Below are positions 27,481 through 35,940 of a stretch of 64,000 bases of DNA, one piece after another; within the stretch, counting starts at the first letter, position 1; every line of letters begins with the position of its first letter. The stretch spans positions 529,142-593,141 of the forward strand of contig NZ_JAFBDS010000001.1 of the NCBI RefSeq assembly GCF_016908375.1, given 5' to 3'. Source of the DNA: Amphibacillus cookii. GTDB taxonomy: Bacteria; Bacillota; Bacilli; Bacillales; Amphibacillaceae. The position numbers were made by a program, and so were the translations under genes. The notes beneath the pieces were generated by a model, which saw nothing but the letters and a program-made list of their open reading frames with translations, did no database searches and was not told the DNA's origin.

Positions 27481-28179
27481 ATGAAGAAAATGATTGCTTT
27501 TATCGGTTTATTTTATTTGCTGTTAGGAGGTTGCCAAATGAACCAAGATGTCCGCCCAAAAGATATCGATCCAGAAGATTTACCAGACGTTCCCGCATTT
27601 CAAGACGAAGCGACCCGTGCATTTCTCGTATCGACTGAGGAAGTTGAGCCAGGTTTTTATTTAATGGAATCTAAAGTAGAAGGTTTTCAGATGTTGTTTC
27701 CAGCAGGTGGTGTATATCTTCAAGACATTTCATCGATTACTAATCAAGGAAATGTGGAAACTTTTACATTTGAGGATTTTAATGAAGAGATCAACGTTAA
27801 GGTAGTGGGGCAGATAAGATATCAACAAGATCAATCATATTTAGCCGATTTAAATGATATGCTAGTTGTTGTGAGGGGGAGAACCGGATTTGAAGGTGAT
27901 TTTCGAAGAAGAGAAACATCAGATGAAATTATTTTTTTTGGAAGTGAACCGCGCACGTTTCAAGAGGAAGGTTATATATCAGAAGCATATGCTCATGTTG
28001 GTTACATAGAATCAAAAGAAAAAGATTTTTTAGCGATTGATTATAATTTCTCTATTTTATGTTTTAATGACGATGAAGATGTATGTTCGAAAGAGATAAA
28101 TGCGAAACAAAAACAGGTCGAGAAAATGATTGATTCAATAACCTTTATTCATCAAGAGGAAGTTGATCGCGATGAGTAA
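27481..28179 (+). CDS. Lipoprotein of unknown function, second copy
   Basis: 232 residues from the ATG at 27481 (CGGAGGG upstream). Lipoprotein signal MKKMIAFIGLFYLLLGGC, with lipobox Cys at about residue 18. The mature N-terminus is acidic and Pro-rich. The body is the same unrecognised domain as in the copy at 26243, with highest identity in the first 60 and last 30 residues. Translation is coupled to the next gene by an 8-base overlap, implying the two products act together, presumably at the membrane surface. Confidence 0.78.
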   Translation: MKKMIAFIGLFYLLLGGCQMNQDVRPKDIDPEDLPDVPAFQDEATRAFLVSTEEVEPGFYLMESKVEGFQMLFPAGGVYLQDISSITNQGNVETFTFEDFNEEINVKVVGQIRYQQDQSYLADLNDMLVVVRGRTGFEGDFRRRETSDEIIFFGSEPRTFQEEGYISEAYAHVGYIESKEKDFLAIDYNFSILCFNDDEDVCSKEINAKQKQVEKMIDSITFIHQEEVDRDE

Positions 28180-30076
28180 GGATCTTTTAGAAAATGAAAT
28201 TGTTAAATTAAGAATCATTGAACTAGAATATACTTACCGGAATGCGTTTGATACGACTGACAAAGTTAAACTTGATCAAGCCAAGGTAGATTTCGAAGCA
28301 GATGTACGCCGAATATATCTTGAAGAAACACGCCAATATTTGCCGGATCATATTGAAATTTATCCGTCAAGCGAGTTAATCAAATATAATGATGACCTAC
28401 CAGAGGATATTCGCCAATCAGGTTATGATGGCACGGCGATTTATGTGTCTGATCCTGATAACCAAATCAACCAAGTCCATATTATTTCGCAAGGCAGTGT
28501 CGGAACCGAAGATTGGTTAGACAACTTTTTCAATATTTTTCTTGGAATTGATGGAAAACAACTAGATGCAACTAGGGTTTTTGTTAACAAAGTTAACTCA
28601 AAAGTGCCAGATAATGAAGATTTATTAACTTTTGCCTTAGGCCATTCAAAAGCTTTTAATAATAATTTAATGGTACAGCTTACAGAAGGTATATTTGAAG
28701 CGGTTTATGGTGTTAATGGGGCACAAGTGGGAATAACACAAATTATAGAGATGGACCAACGGTTACGTGAACATTTAGAAAATAAATTCGGTGCAAATTT
28801 TTCTTCCGTCCCCATCAATGACCTCCGCCGTGCGATCATCGAGTATTACGACAACAAAGGCGTTACCGACAATATCATTCACCGGATTTCTGAAGATGAT
28901 CCGCTTTATGGGGTTTCGGGAATTGGTAACTTTGTTTTATTTGGATTTGATGAAGCGATGTTGATTGATACCCATCCAGAAGTGAAGGGTCTACGAACGA
29001 TTATCGATCAATTTGATGAAGCTGATGTTCGTAAAATCCAACAGTTCCTTCGCCAATATCGAGACGATTATCAGCTTAATGGCCCTGAAGGTTTTCTCAA
29101 AGCCATGACGGGGATTGATATAGAGCTGATTAATCAATTTATTGAGGCTGAAGGATGGAAAGAAAGTGTAGCGATCGGCTGGAATAATTTTGATGATTTA
29201 ATGACTATGATCAATACCGTTGTAGAAAAAATTCCTAGCTTTCTGGCGATTGCCAATGTGGTCGTTGACAATGCGGATACGATCATTGATGGGTTGTTAG
29301 AGAATGGCTATATTGATCAAAAAACAAGTGAAAAACTACGAACTGAAATCGAATCAATTAAATTAAATTTAGAGAAGATCGAGACCAATATTGACCATTT
29401 GGAAAACTTAGGTCCAAATCAAGAAGGTATAGCCATTGCTCTTATGCTGGATATCTATGATAACGTTATGGAAAGCTGGGATTCATTAAACGTCATACAC
29501 GAAGAATTAGCAGACGCACTCGACCTGATTGAGTCTGGTCACAAGATTGAGCCGATTTTAAACCAATTAGCTGAAGAAACTGGTGTGAGCTATAGTGGTG
29601 GTGACCTTCATTATGGTGGGTCACGTTCATCAGATCAAGAGATTAAATGGAACATTACATCAGTCGTTCGTCTTTATCAAAAGGGACTAGCGAAACTGGA
29701 GGAAATGGAAGAATCGATTCAAAAGTATGGTAACCAATACGAAGGTGAGATTAATGAAGATTTTGATTTAAAAAATCAAGCACTTCAGCGACAAATTGAC
29801 TATATGGAAGAGAATCCTTCCCTCTTCCAAAACGACTTTAGCTTATATTTTGCTAACCGTAACTATGCTTATGGTTTGGGCAAGTTAGTAAAAATCGATG
29901 TGCAAGAAGAGATGCCGACACCCGCTCTACCAGAGCATGAGCTGATTACAAAGGAACTGAAGGCACAAACCACGGTATATCGAAATTATTTAACGCATGT
30001 TCGTGAAAAAGTAGAAGAACTATTTGAAGAAGAGTATAACGTTTCTCAATTATTTGATTTTCAAATGGGAGGTTAG
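28172..30076 (+). CDS. Large soluble protein with lipase-like GHS motif (DUF6792-like)
   Basis: 634 residues with no signal peptide or membrane helix. The N-terminal third ends in an alpha/beta-hydrolase-like segment: TFALGHSKAFNNNL (GHSxA, about 154-165), then VYGVNGAQVG, which recalls a nucleophile elbow. From memory it resembles proteins annotated DUF6792. The middle and C-terminal parts are helical (TEIESIKLNLEKIETNIDHLENL, heptads) and could be a coiled-coil binding region. It lies between a lipoprotein gene (8-base overlap) and a small helical protein (1 base away). Role unknown; an effector or surface-associated enzyme is only a guess. Confidence 0.7.
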   Translation: MSKDLLENEIVKLRIIELEYTYRNAFDTTDKVKLDQAKVDFEADVRRIYLEETRQYLPDHIEIYPSSELIKYNDDLPEDIRQSGYDGTAIYVSDPDNQINQVHIISQGSVGTEDWLDNFFNIFLGIDGKQLDATRVFVNKVNSKVPDNEDLLTFALGHSKAFNNNLMVQLTEGIFEAVYGVNGAQVGITQIIEMDQRLREHLENKFGANFSSVPINDLRRAIIEYYDNKGVTDNIIHRISEDDPLYGVSGIGNFVLFGFDEAMLIDTHPEVKGLRTIIDQFDEADVRKIQQFLRQYRDDYQLNGPEGFLKAMTGIDIELINQFIEAEGWKESVAIGWNNFDDLMTMINTVVEKIPSFLAIANVVVDNADTIIDGLLENGYIDQKTSEKLRTEIESIKLNLEKIETNIDHLENLGPNQEGIAIALMLDIYDNVMESWDSLNVIHEELADALDLIESGHKIEPILNQLAEETGVSYSGGDLHYGGSRSSDQEIKWNITSVVRLYQKGLAKLEEMEESIQKYGNQYEGEINEDFDLKNQALQRQIDYMEENPSLFQNDFSLYFANRNYAYGLGKLVKIDVQEEMPTPALPEHELITKELKAQTTVYRNYLTHVREKVEELFEEEYNVSQLFDFQMGG

Positions 30077-30077
30077 G

Positions 30078-30425
30078 ATGGACCAACTCACATATAATAT
30101 AGATATGATCGCAGCTAAGTATCGTTTTTTACAAGATGATACGATGCTTGAAAAAGTGCAACGTTTAGACCGTTCGATAGAAGAAATACATGATCAGTTT
30201 ACTGAGTTGAAAGATTTAATTATTGATGAAGTGGACAAACAAAGTGGAGAAGTTGCAGAAACAATTATAAAAGAAACTAAGGGGAAAATATTTATAACAA
30301 GTCAAGTGTTTTCAGAAGTTCAAGTGATGCAGCGTCAAGATGTCTTCAGTTATCGAGATATTGTTGAGACATTACGTGAGCAACGGGTTATATTACATTA
30401 TCAAACGCCTTTACCGCCATCATAA
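30078..30425 (+). CDS. Small helical protein, partner of the large lipase-like protein
   Basis: 115 residues from the ATG at 30078, placed just after GGGAGGTTAGG and the stop of the preceding gene. The first 80 residues are predicted helical (YRFLQDDTMLEKVQRLDRSIEEIHDQFTELKDLIIDEVDK, heptad Leu/Ile), with a shorter mixed tail. There is no cysteine, signal or catalytic motif. It has no counterpart after the truncated first copy. Size and position suggest a chaperone, adaptor or immunity-type partner, unproven. Confidence 0.65.
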   Translation: MDQLTYNIDMIAAKYRFLQDDTMLEKVQRLDRSIEEIHDQFTELKDLIIDEVDKQSGEVAETIIKETKGKIFITSQVFSEVQVMQRQDVFSYRDIVETLREQRVILHYQTPLPPS

Positions 30426-30429
30426 TTAT

Positions 30430-30554
30430 TTTATTACAGATAACCGTCTCTAAAATACTCAGCTCAAAATAGAGAGCAGAGGTAAATCTATTAAGGTGGG
30501 GGCACTCATGCTCTGATTCACTCAACACCCACCGTGATTGAAAGTTCGTTTTAT
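30430..30554 (+). repeat. R1 repeat, standard form, worn stem
   Basis: TTTATTACAGATAACCGTCT at the start, ACTCATGCTCTGATTCACTC in the middle, TGATTGAAAGTTCGTTTTATA at the end, but the left half of the stem has mismatches. Confidence 0.8.
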
Positions 30555-30657
30555 AGTTAAAAGCCCAAAACAGGGCTTTTTTAATTGGTTAAATAATGGC
30601 ATTTGAGTTGAATCAAATCGCTAATATGATAAAATGAATGTAATTCTACACTGTAAG

Positions 30658-30803
30658 TTTACCATAGATAATCGGCCATAAAACCCCCACCTAAATGAGT
30701 GGATGGAGATCAATCTATTTAGGGGGGGGATAACGGACGCTAATGTCTTGATTTACTCAACTAACAATCAAGGCATCCCCATGGATTGAAGGTTCGTTTT
30801 ATA
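30658..30803 (+). repeat. R1 repeat, standard form
   Basis: Only 103 bases after the previous copy. Starts TTTACCATAGATAATCGG, stem CCCCCACCTAAAT / ATTTAGGGGGGG, ends TGGATTGAAGGTTCGTTTTATA. The stretch 30426-30845 contains just these two repeats. Confidence 0.85.
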
Positions 30804-30845
30804 ATGTTAGGTTAGTTACCAAATGATATAGAGGATGGCGTAATT

Positions 30846-31109
30846 ATGTTGTTATTAAAAAAAGGGTGGCATCTCTTTAAGGCCAATGCTTATTATATTT
30901 ATCTCGTTGTTGCTATTTTGTTAACGGGAACGGCGTTATATGTTTTACTTGAACCACGTCTAGGTTTACATAGAGAAGGTCGAGAAACGATTACGCAATT
31001 GTTTTACCTTTACCTTGTGGTCGCATTAATTAATTATGGCTATTTTTGGTTTTACAAACGGAAGCATCGTAAAAAGCAACGAGCGGAGGATGCAGCAAAT
31101 GAAGGGTAA
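30846..31109 (+). CDS. Small two-helix membrane protein
   Basis: 87 residues with two hydrophobic segments (about 14-34 and 52-68) and a strongly basic C-terminal tail YKRKHRKKQR that should stay in the cytoplasm. Family not recognised. The next small membrane-protein gene starts inside its 3' end, so the two are coupled. Confidence 0.6.
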   Translation: MLLLKKGWHLFKANAYYIYLVVAILLTGTALYVLLEPRLGLHREGRETITQLFYLYLVVALINYGYFWFYKRKHRKKQRAEDAANEG

Positions 31110-31293
31110 CAAAATGGATTGGCGGATTTTTCATGGAACGATGATAGGCTTTTATTTACTCGGTTTAATCGCTTTTTTACTAATTGGTGATTTAACAGAG
31201 ACGATTAATCAAGTGTTATTTGGTCTTTTCTTCTTGATCGTTTTACGTGAAGTGATTCGCTTTATAAAGAGACTAAAAACAACTGAAAAATAA
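31099..31293 (+). CDS. Small two-helix membrane protein
   Basis: 64 residues from the ATG at 31099, which has GCGGAGG 9 bases upstream and overlaps the previous gene by 11 bases. Two hydrophobic segments (about 12-30 and 36-52) with a basic end FIKRLKTTEK. It is similar in plan to its upstream neighbour; together they may form a small complex. No function known. Confidence 0.6.
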   Translation: MKGNKMDWRIFHGTMIGFYLLGLIAFLLIGDLTETINQVLFGLFFLIVLREVIRFIKRLKTTEK

Positions 31294-31387
31294 AGTTTCG
31301 TTCGCTTAATTAGGCAAACATAGCTAGTGTAATTGAATGAAACCCTCCCATCATTAATATAATCGTGATGTAATAAATAAATTTTAT

Positions 31388-31462
31388 TTGACAAGTATAC
31401 TTGTCATTTTTTATACTATAATTTGACAAACAAAGTTGTCATTATGACCAATATGATTGTCG
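31388..31462 (+). promoter_or_regulatory. Promoter with three tandem 18-bp operators for the XRE regulator
   Basis: TGACAAGTATACTTGTCA (31389-31406, perfect palindrome), TGACAAACAAAGTTGTCA (31424-31441) and TGACCAATATGATTGTCG (31445-31462). TTGACA at 31388 with TATACT at 31412 forms the promoter, so operator 1 covers the -35. Operators 2 and 3 are 21 bp apart, two helical turns. Confidence 0.8.
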
Positions 31463-31478
31463 GTATAGGAGGATAACG

Positions 31479-31700
31479 ATGCCGCTGAAAAATACATTAA
31501 AAGTACATCGGGCCAAACTGGGTTTGAATCAAGCTGAAATGGGTAAGCGAATAGGGGTTTCACGGCAAACGATTAGCTTGATTGAACGCGGTGACTACTC
31601 ACCATCTGTCACACTGGCATTGAAAATTGCTAAAGCATGTGATGTTTCAGTAGAAGAGATATTTTATTATGAGGAGGACAATGATGAAGGGGATGCGTGA
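31479..31700 (+). CDS. XRE/Cro-type transcriptional regulator
   Basis: 73-residue helix-turn-helix protein: NTLKVHRAKLGLNQAEMGKRIGVSRQTISLIERGDYSPSVTLALKIAKA, the standard HTH_3 pattern of short Firmicute regulators, then the acidic tail YYEEDNDEGDA. It overlaps the downstream membrane-protein gene. It very likely binds the three TGACAA-N6-TTGTCA sites in its own promoter. The RBS is TAGGAGGA. Confidence 0.9.
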   Translation: MPLKNTLKVHRAKLGLNQAEMGKRIGVSRQTISLIERGDYSPSVTLALKIAKACDVSVEEIFYYEEDNDEGDA

Positions 31701-32418
31701 TTTCGGGAAATTATTACTTTGGTTAGTGTTAGGTGGGGTAGCAGGCTTCCTACTTGTTTTTGTGTTTGAAGCTTTAGCGAGCTTATGGTATATCATTGTC
31801 CCATATACAGATGTTTTGATTGAACAAATCTTTTGGCTGCAAGTGGGTTTAGTCATTATCTTTTATTTACCAGCCTTATTTTTGGGCGTGCGTGCGAAAA
31901 AATGGATGAATAGAATAAACACTGATCTTGATTTAGAAGATGATACCTTCGATAAACGCGTCGAACAAATGATTTATCGCTCGTTGCTATTTAATCGATT
32001 GTTTTATGTATTTAACTTCACATTGTTTGGTTTATCGATTGATGGTCGTAATCAATCGATAAATGGTTCTATTCTTATTTTTGTAATTTTCTGCGTGGCT
32101 AGTTCCTTAAATGAAGTTAAGGCGGTAAGAATGGTTCAAAAGAAAGACCCGATGAAAAAAGGTGATCCAATATCCTTTAAATATGACAAAGAATTATTGG
32201 AAAGTTTAGATGAAGCGGAAAAATTAATCATTTATAAGACAGGTTACCACACGTTTAAATTTATGGAATTTGCTTTAATAGTAATATTTGGTGTTATTTT
32301 TTTTACTAAAACCATTTTTAATACGGGTAACGCGCCGATACTAGTGATTGGGCTAATTTGGTTAGTTCAATCGATTGTTTATTTCGCTTATGCAAAGAAA
32401 TTTGATGGTTCAAAGTAA
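31684..32418 (+). CDS. Membrane protein, DUF3169-like, partner of the XRE regulator
   Basis: 244 residues from the ATG at 31684 (AGGAGG 6 bases upstream; an ATG three bases earlier is possible). Four to six hydrophobic segments occur in two pairs separated by a charged region (KKWMNRINTDLDLEDDTFDKRVEQM and KKDPMKKGDPISFKYDKELLES). This arrangement and the adjacent short XRE regulator are typical of DUF3169 proteins. Function unknown. The regulator-membrane gene overlap suggests a linked stress or signalling module. Confidence 0.72.
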   Translation: MKGMRDFGKLLLWLVLGGVAGFLLVFVFEALASLWYIIVPYTDVLIEQIFWLQVGLVIIFYLPALFLGVRAKKWMNRINTDLDLEDDTFDKRVEQMIYRSLLFNRLFYVFNFTLFGLSIDGRNQSINGSILIFVIFCVASSLNEVKAVRMVQKKDPMKKGDPISFKYDKELLESLDEAEKLIIYKTGYHTFKFMEFALIVIFGVIFFTKTIFNTGNAPILVIGLIWLVQSIVYFAYAKKFDGSK

Positions 32419-32434
32419 ATATAAGCACTACTTA

Positions 32435-32465
32435 AAGAGGACATGTTAATATGTTCTCTTTTTTG
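32435..32465 (+). terminator. Terminator after the XRE/DUF3169 pair
   Basis: Stem AGAGGACAT / ATGTTCTCT with a GTTAAT-type loop, then T6. Confidence 0.8.
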
Positions 32466-32694
32466 TTTACGACTCTATTAAACACAAAACAGTTGCGTGA
32501 TTTAAGAAAAGAAATTCAAATTATTTTCCAAGATCCTTTTGGTTCTTTAAACTAGCGGATGACAATGACGGTGGACACGATGTTGAATAAGATTGTGAAA
32601 CCCCATAACTTTGTTCCAAGGAAGGAGATTTTAACCGATGTGCAGAAACTATTAAGTGGCTTGCCATTTCGCAGATTAAAGGAGGTTATCTAAA
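32466..32694 (+). pseudogene. oppF/appF-type oligopeptide transporter ATPase fragment
   Basis: One frame reads KQLRDLRKEIQIIFQDPFGSLN, then TAG, then RMTMTVDTMLNKIV and VPRKEILTDVQKLLS. This is the Q-loop region of OppF/AppF/DppF (consensus IQIIFQDPxxSLNPRMTV), with a stop where the Pro codon should be. Walker A is missing upstream, and the signature and Walker B are missing downstream. The remnant ends at the RBS of the formamidase gene. Confidence 0.8.
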
Positions 32695-33597
32695 GTGACA
32701 ACATATTTAGCAAAACACAACCCAATATATACGTTTGATCAACATCACCAACCGGTGTTAAAGATACATTCTGGTGAGACGGTTACTATAGAAACGTACG
32801 ATTGTTTTAAAAATCAACTGACATCACCAACTGATCGTGTTGATAAACTCAATTGGGATCAGGTCAATCCGGCAACGGGCCCCATTTATGTAGAAGACGC
32901 TTGTGCTGGTGATGTACTAAAAGTAACGATCGATCGGATGAAGCTCGCTGATCAAGGGGTAATGGCGGTTATTCCAAATTCAGGTGTACTTGGTGATCAA
33001 ATTAAGCAACCGATGACAAAGATCATGCCAATTAAAGACGATAAGGTTATTTTTAATGAGCGAATTCAATTTCCCTTACGTCCGATGATTGGTGTAATTG
33101 GCGTCGCACCTAAAGGTGAACCGATCCCCTGTGGCACTCCAGATTCGCACGGTGGCAATATGGATAACACCATGATAACTGAAGGTGCAATCTTATACTT
33201 ACCCGTTCAAGTCGAAGGTGGCTTATTCGCATTAGGAGATTTACATGCTGCAATGGGTGATGGGGAAATATCGGTAACAGGCGTTGAAATTGCTGGTGAA
33301 GTGACAGTAACTTTAGAGCTTATTAAAGCAAAGCCAATAAATAATCCAGCGCTAGAAAACGACCAATTTATTAGCACCATTGCATCTGCACATACATTAG
33401 ATGAAGCCGTCCAACAATCCGTTCAAGATATGGTTAGTCTCCTCAAAGATAAGTTGGCACTTGACTTTGCAACACTAACGATGTTGTTTAGTGCTATCGG
33501 TCAGACAGAAATCTGTCAAGTCGTTGATCCACTAGTAACGGCACGATTTGTTCTACCTAAATGGTTGTTACAACAAGATAATATCGATTTCATCTAA
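32695..33597 (+). CDS. Acetamidase/formamidase family amidase
   Basis: 300-residue enzyme of the FmdA/AmdA family, which releases ammonia from short amides such as formamide or acetamide. Visible motifs are NPATGPIYVEDACAGDVLKV, GVAP followed by PCGTPDSHGGNMDN (conserved metal/active-site segment) and LGDLHAAMGDGEI. The GTG start has AAAGGAGG upstream. The next gene, a gamma-glutamyltransferase-family hydrolase, follows after 46 bases; together they may serve amide or peptide nitrogen scavenging. Confidence 0.88.
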   Translation: MTTYLAKHNPIYTFDQHHQPVLKIHSGETVTIETYDCFKNQLTSPTDRVDKLNWDQVNPATGPIYVEDACAGDVLKVTIDRMKLADQGVMAVIPNSGVLGDQIKQPMTKIMPIKDDKVIFNERIQFPLRPMIGVIGVAPKGEPIPCGTPDSHGGNMDNTMITEGAILYLPVQVEGGLFALGDLHAAMGDGEISVTGVEIAGEVTVTLELIKAKPINNPALENDQFISTIASAHTLDEAVQQSVQDMVSLLKDKLALDFATLTMLFSAIGQTEICQVVDPLVTARFVLPKWLLQQDNIDFI

Positions 33598-33643
33598 AAT
33601 CGATTCATTAAATCGCAGTGAAAATACTGGGGAGTGAAGCAAC

Positions 33644-35257
33644 GTGAATAATACAGATTACTTAAATTATCCTAACCCGTCAAAACGCATGACGACATTT
33701 GCAAAAAAAGGAATGGTTGCAACAAGTCAACCTTTAGCCGCTGAAATAGGTCGAGATATCCTTAAGCAAGGTGGAAATGCAGTTGATGCTGCAATTGCAA
33801 CAGCTGCAGCATTAACTGTCCTTGAACCCACTTCAAATGGAATGGGTAGTGATGCCTTTGCGCTAGTCTGGATCAACAATAAGTTACATGGTCTTAATGC
33901 AAGTGGTAAGTCACCTCAATCGATTTCAATAGAAGCGGTTAAAGCAAAAGGGCATGATGAAATGCCAACGTATGGCTGGATACCAGTCACTGTTCCAGGT
34001 GCACCTGGAGCTTGGGCTAAGCTATCTGAAACGTTTGGTCGCTTACCGTTTGCTGATTTATTAGCACCAGCGATTCGATATGCTGAAGAGGGTTATCCGA
34101 TTAGTCCTATACTAGGTGATATGTGGAATCGTGCGTATCGTCGTTTTAAAGACACACTGACTGGCGCAGAGTATGCCAATTGGTTTAACACCTTTGCTCC
34201 AAATGGATTACCACCACAAATTGGTCAAATGTGGCGTGCACCGGATCATGCGCAGACCTTAAGAGAAATTGCAGAAACAAAGGCAGAGAGTTTTTATCGA
34301 GGGAAGTTAGCTGAACAAATTGCTGGAGAGGCTAGTCGGTATGGTGGTTTTATTACCCAAGCTGATTTAGCAAGTTATCAGCCGGAATGGGTCGATCCGA
34401 TCTCTGTTAATTATCGTGGTTATAAAGTTTGGGAGATCCCGCCCAATGGACAAGGGATCGTTGCCCTGCTTGGCTTAAACATGTTAAAAGGTTATACGTT
34501 TGACAATCCTTCTTCTGTTGAGCGTTATCATAAGCAAATTGAAGCAATGAAACTTGCATTTATCGATGGTAAAAAACACATTACCGATCTGGATAAGATG
34601 ACGACTCATATTGATGGGCTATTAAGCGATACATATGCAATCGAGCGCCGGGGCCTTATTGGAGAAGAAGCTTTAACGCCAGAACCGGGTACACCTCCTC
34701 AAGGGGGAACGGTTTATTTAGCTACAGCTGATCAGGAGGGCAACATGGTTTCATTTATCCAAAGTAATTACATGGGCTTTGGCTCGGGGATTGTTGTGGA
34801 AGGTACGGGCATTTCACTGCAAAATCGAGGGGCTGATTTTTCATTAGATTCGCATCATCAAAATGCGCTAGCTGGTGGTAAGAAGAGCTATCATACCATC
34901 ATTCCAGGATTTTTAACGAAAGACAATCAAGCGGTCGGTCCTTTTGGTGTGATGGGGGGCTATATGCAACCTCAAGGACACCTACAAGTGATTATGAATA
35001 CGATTGATTTTAACCTTAATCCACAGGCTGCACTAGACGCTCCACGATGGCAATGGATTGAAGAAAAAAAGATTCATGTTGAACCGCATTTTCCAACAGA
35101 TATCGCTCAAGCACTTGCCCGCAAAGGCCACCAAATAGAAGTGGCATTAGAATCGATTAGCTTTGGAAGGGGGCAAATTATTTGGCGCGACCCTAAAACG
35201 GGTGTACTACAAGGTGGGACAGAATCACGAACAGATGGCCATATTGCGTCGTGGTAA
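33644..35257 (+). CDS. Gamma-glutamyltransferase family protein (YwrD-like)
   Basis: 537-residue Ntn-hydrolase. The autocatalytic cleavage site precedes Thr356 in PPQGGTVYLATADQEGN, splitting large and small subunits. Other family landmarks are GGNAVDAAIATAAALTVLEP and GVMGGYMQPQGHLQV. No signal peptide is seen, unlike secreted Ggt, so it resembles YwrD more than Ggt. It cleaves gamma-glutamyl or related amide bonds (family knowledge). The GTG start has TGGGGAG upstream. It is probably co-transcribed with the amidase before it. Confidence 0.88.
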   Translation: MNNTDYLNYPNPSKRMTTFAKKGMVATSQPLAAEIGRDILKQGGNAVDAAIATAAALTVLEPTSNGMGSDAFALVWINNKLHGLNASGKSPQSISIEAVKAKGHDEMPTYGWIPVTVPGAPGAWAKLSETFGRLPFADLLAPAIRYAEEGYPISPILGDMWNRAYRRFKDTLTGAEYANWFNTFAPNGLPPQIGQMWRAPDHAQTLREIAETKAESFYRGKLAEQIAGEASRYGGFITQADLASYQPEWVDPISVNYRGYKVWEIPPNGQGIVALLGLNMLKGYTFDNPSSVERYHKQIEAMKLAFIDGKKHITDLDKMTTHIDGLLSDTYAIERRGLIGEEALTPEPGTPPQGGTVYLATADQEGNMVSFIQSNYMGFGSGIVVEGTGISLQNRGADFSLDSHHQNALAGGKKSYHTIIPGFLTKDNQAVGPFGVMGGYMQPQGHLQVIMNTIDFNLNPQAALDAPRWQWIEEKKIHVEPHFPTDIAQALARKGHQIEVALESISFGRGQIIWRDPKTGVLQGGTESRTDGHIASW

Positions 35258-35457
35258 GCGCAAGACTTTCTATAAGGGAATGGTTATAGATCATAACACA
35301 ACTTCAGCAACTAAATAAAGCATTTAATCTACCTAGTTGTAAATCGCACAACTGTTCGAACATGATTATGGATAAATTAAAATAGCGAATAATGATTTAA
35401 GTAATTAACGATCAAATGAATGTTCTTCAATCTTTTAATTAAAAATGCTCGGCTCTA

Positions 35458-35940
35458 CTAATTATTCGCTATATCCTGATCTTCTTCTACTTTTGCTTTC
35501 TTTAATGAAACCTTTATGATAAATAGAATGCCTAATGCGATGACACCTACTAACATCTCAATGGTTGCCGTTGAATAGATAAGCATCTTTCTGGCTATTG
35601 CATAAATCATGACATCTATCACATTACTTGGTTTATGCTTAATAAGCATTAAAGCAAGCTCTAGACCTATAATAAGCATAAGTAAATAGGAAAGTAAACT
35701 TTGGAAATTATCATAATCGAGTAAATGCGTCAGGGAACCTTGTTGAACCACGGAAATAACAAGAGCGACTCCACTGATAAGCACCGCAATAATAATTAAC
35801 ATAGCTAAAAACACTTCAATTGCCATAATAGCTGCCCCGACACGATTGGTTAACTTATGAAACTTTTTTTTATACTTTTCTTGGATATGAATCACCTGCT
35901 TTCTTATTGCATGTCGATCATCATGTAATGATCTGTTCAT
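35458..35940 (-). CDS. PsiE-like membrane protein
   Basis: 160 residues with four hydrophobic segments (about 34-62, 80-100, 112-127 and 128-147). The segment GLELALMLIKHKPSNVIDVMIYAIARKML matches the pattern of phosphate-starvation-inducible PsiE family proteins (name by homology, no function proven). Its start has AGATAACATG around it and no strong AGGAGG. Convergent with the glutamyltransferase gene. Confidence 0.7.
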   Translation of the reverse strand: MNRSLHDDRHAIRKQVIHIQEKYKKKFHKLTNRVGAAIMAIEVFLAMLIIIAVLISGVALVISVVQQGSLTHLLDYDNFQSLLSYLLMLIIGLELALMLIKHKPSNVIDVMIYAIARKMLIYSTATIEMLVGVIALGILFIIKVSLKKAKVEEDQDIANN

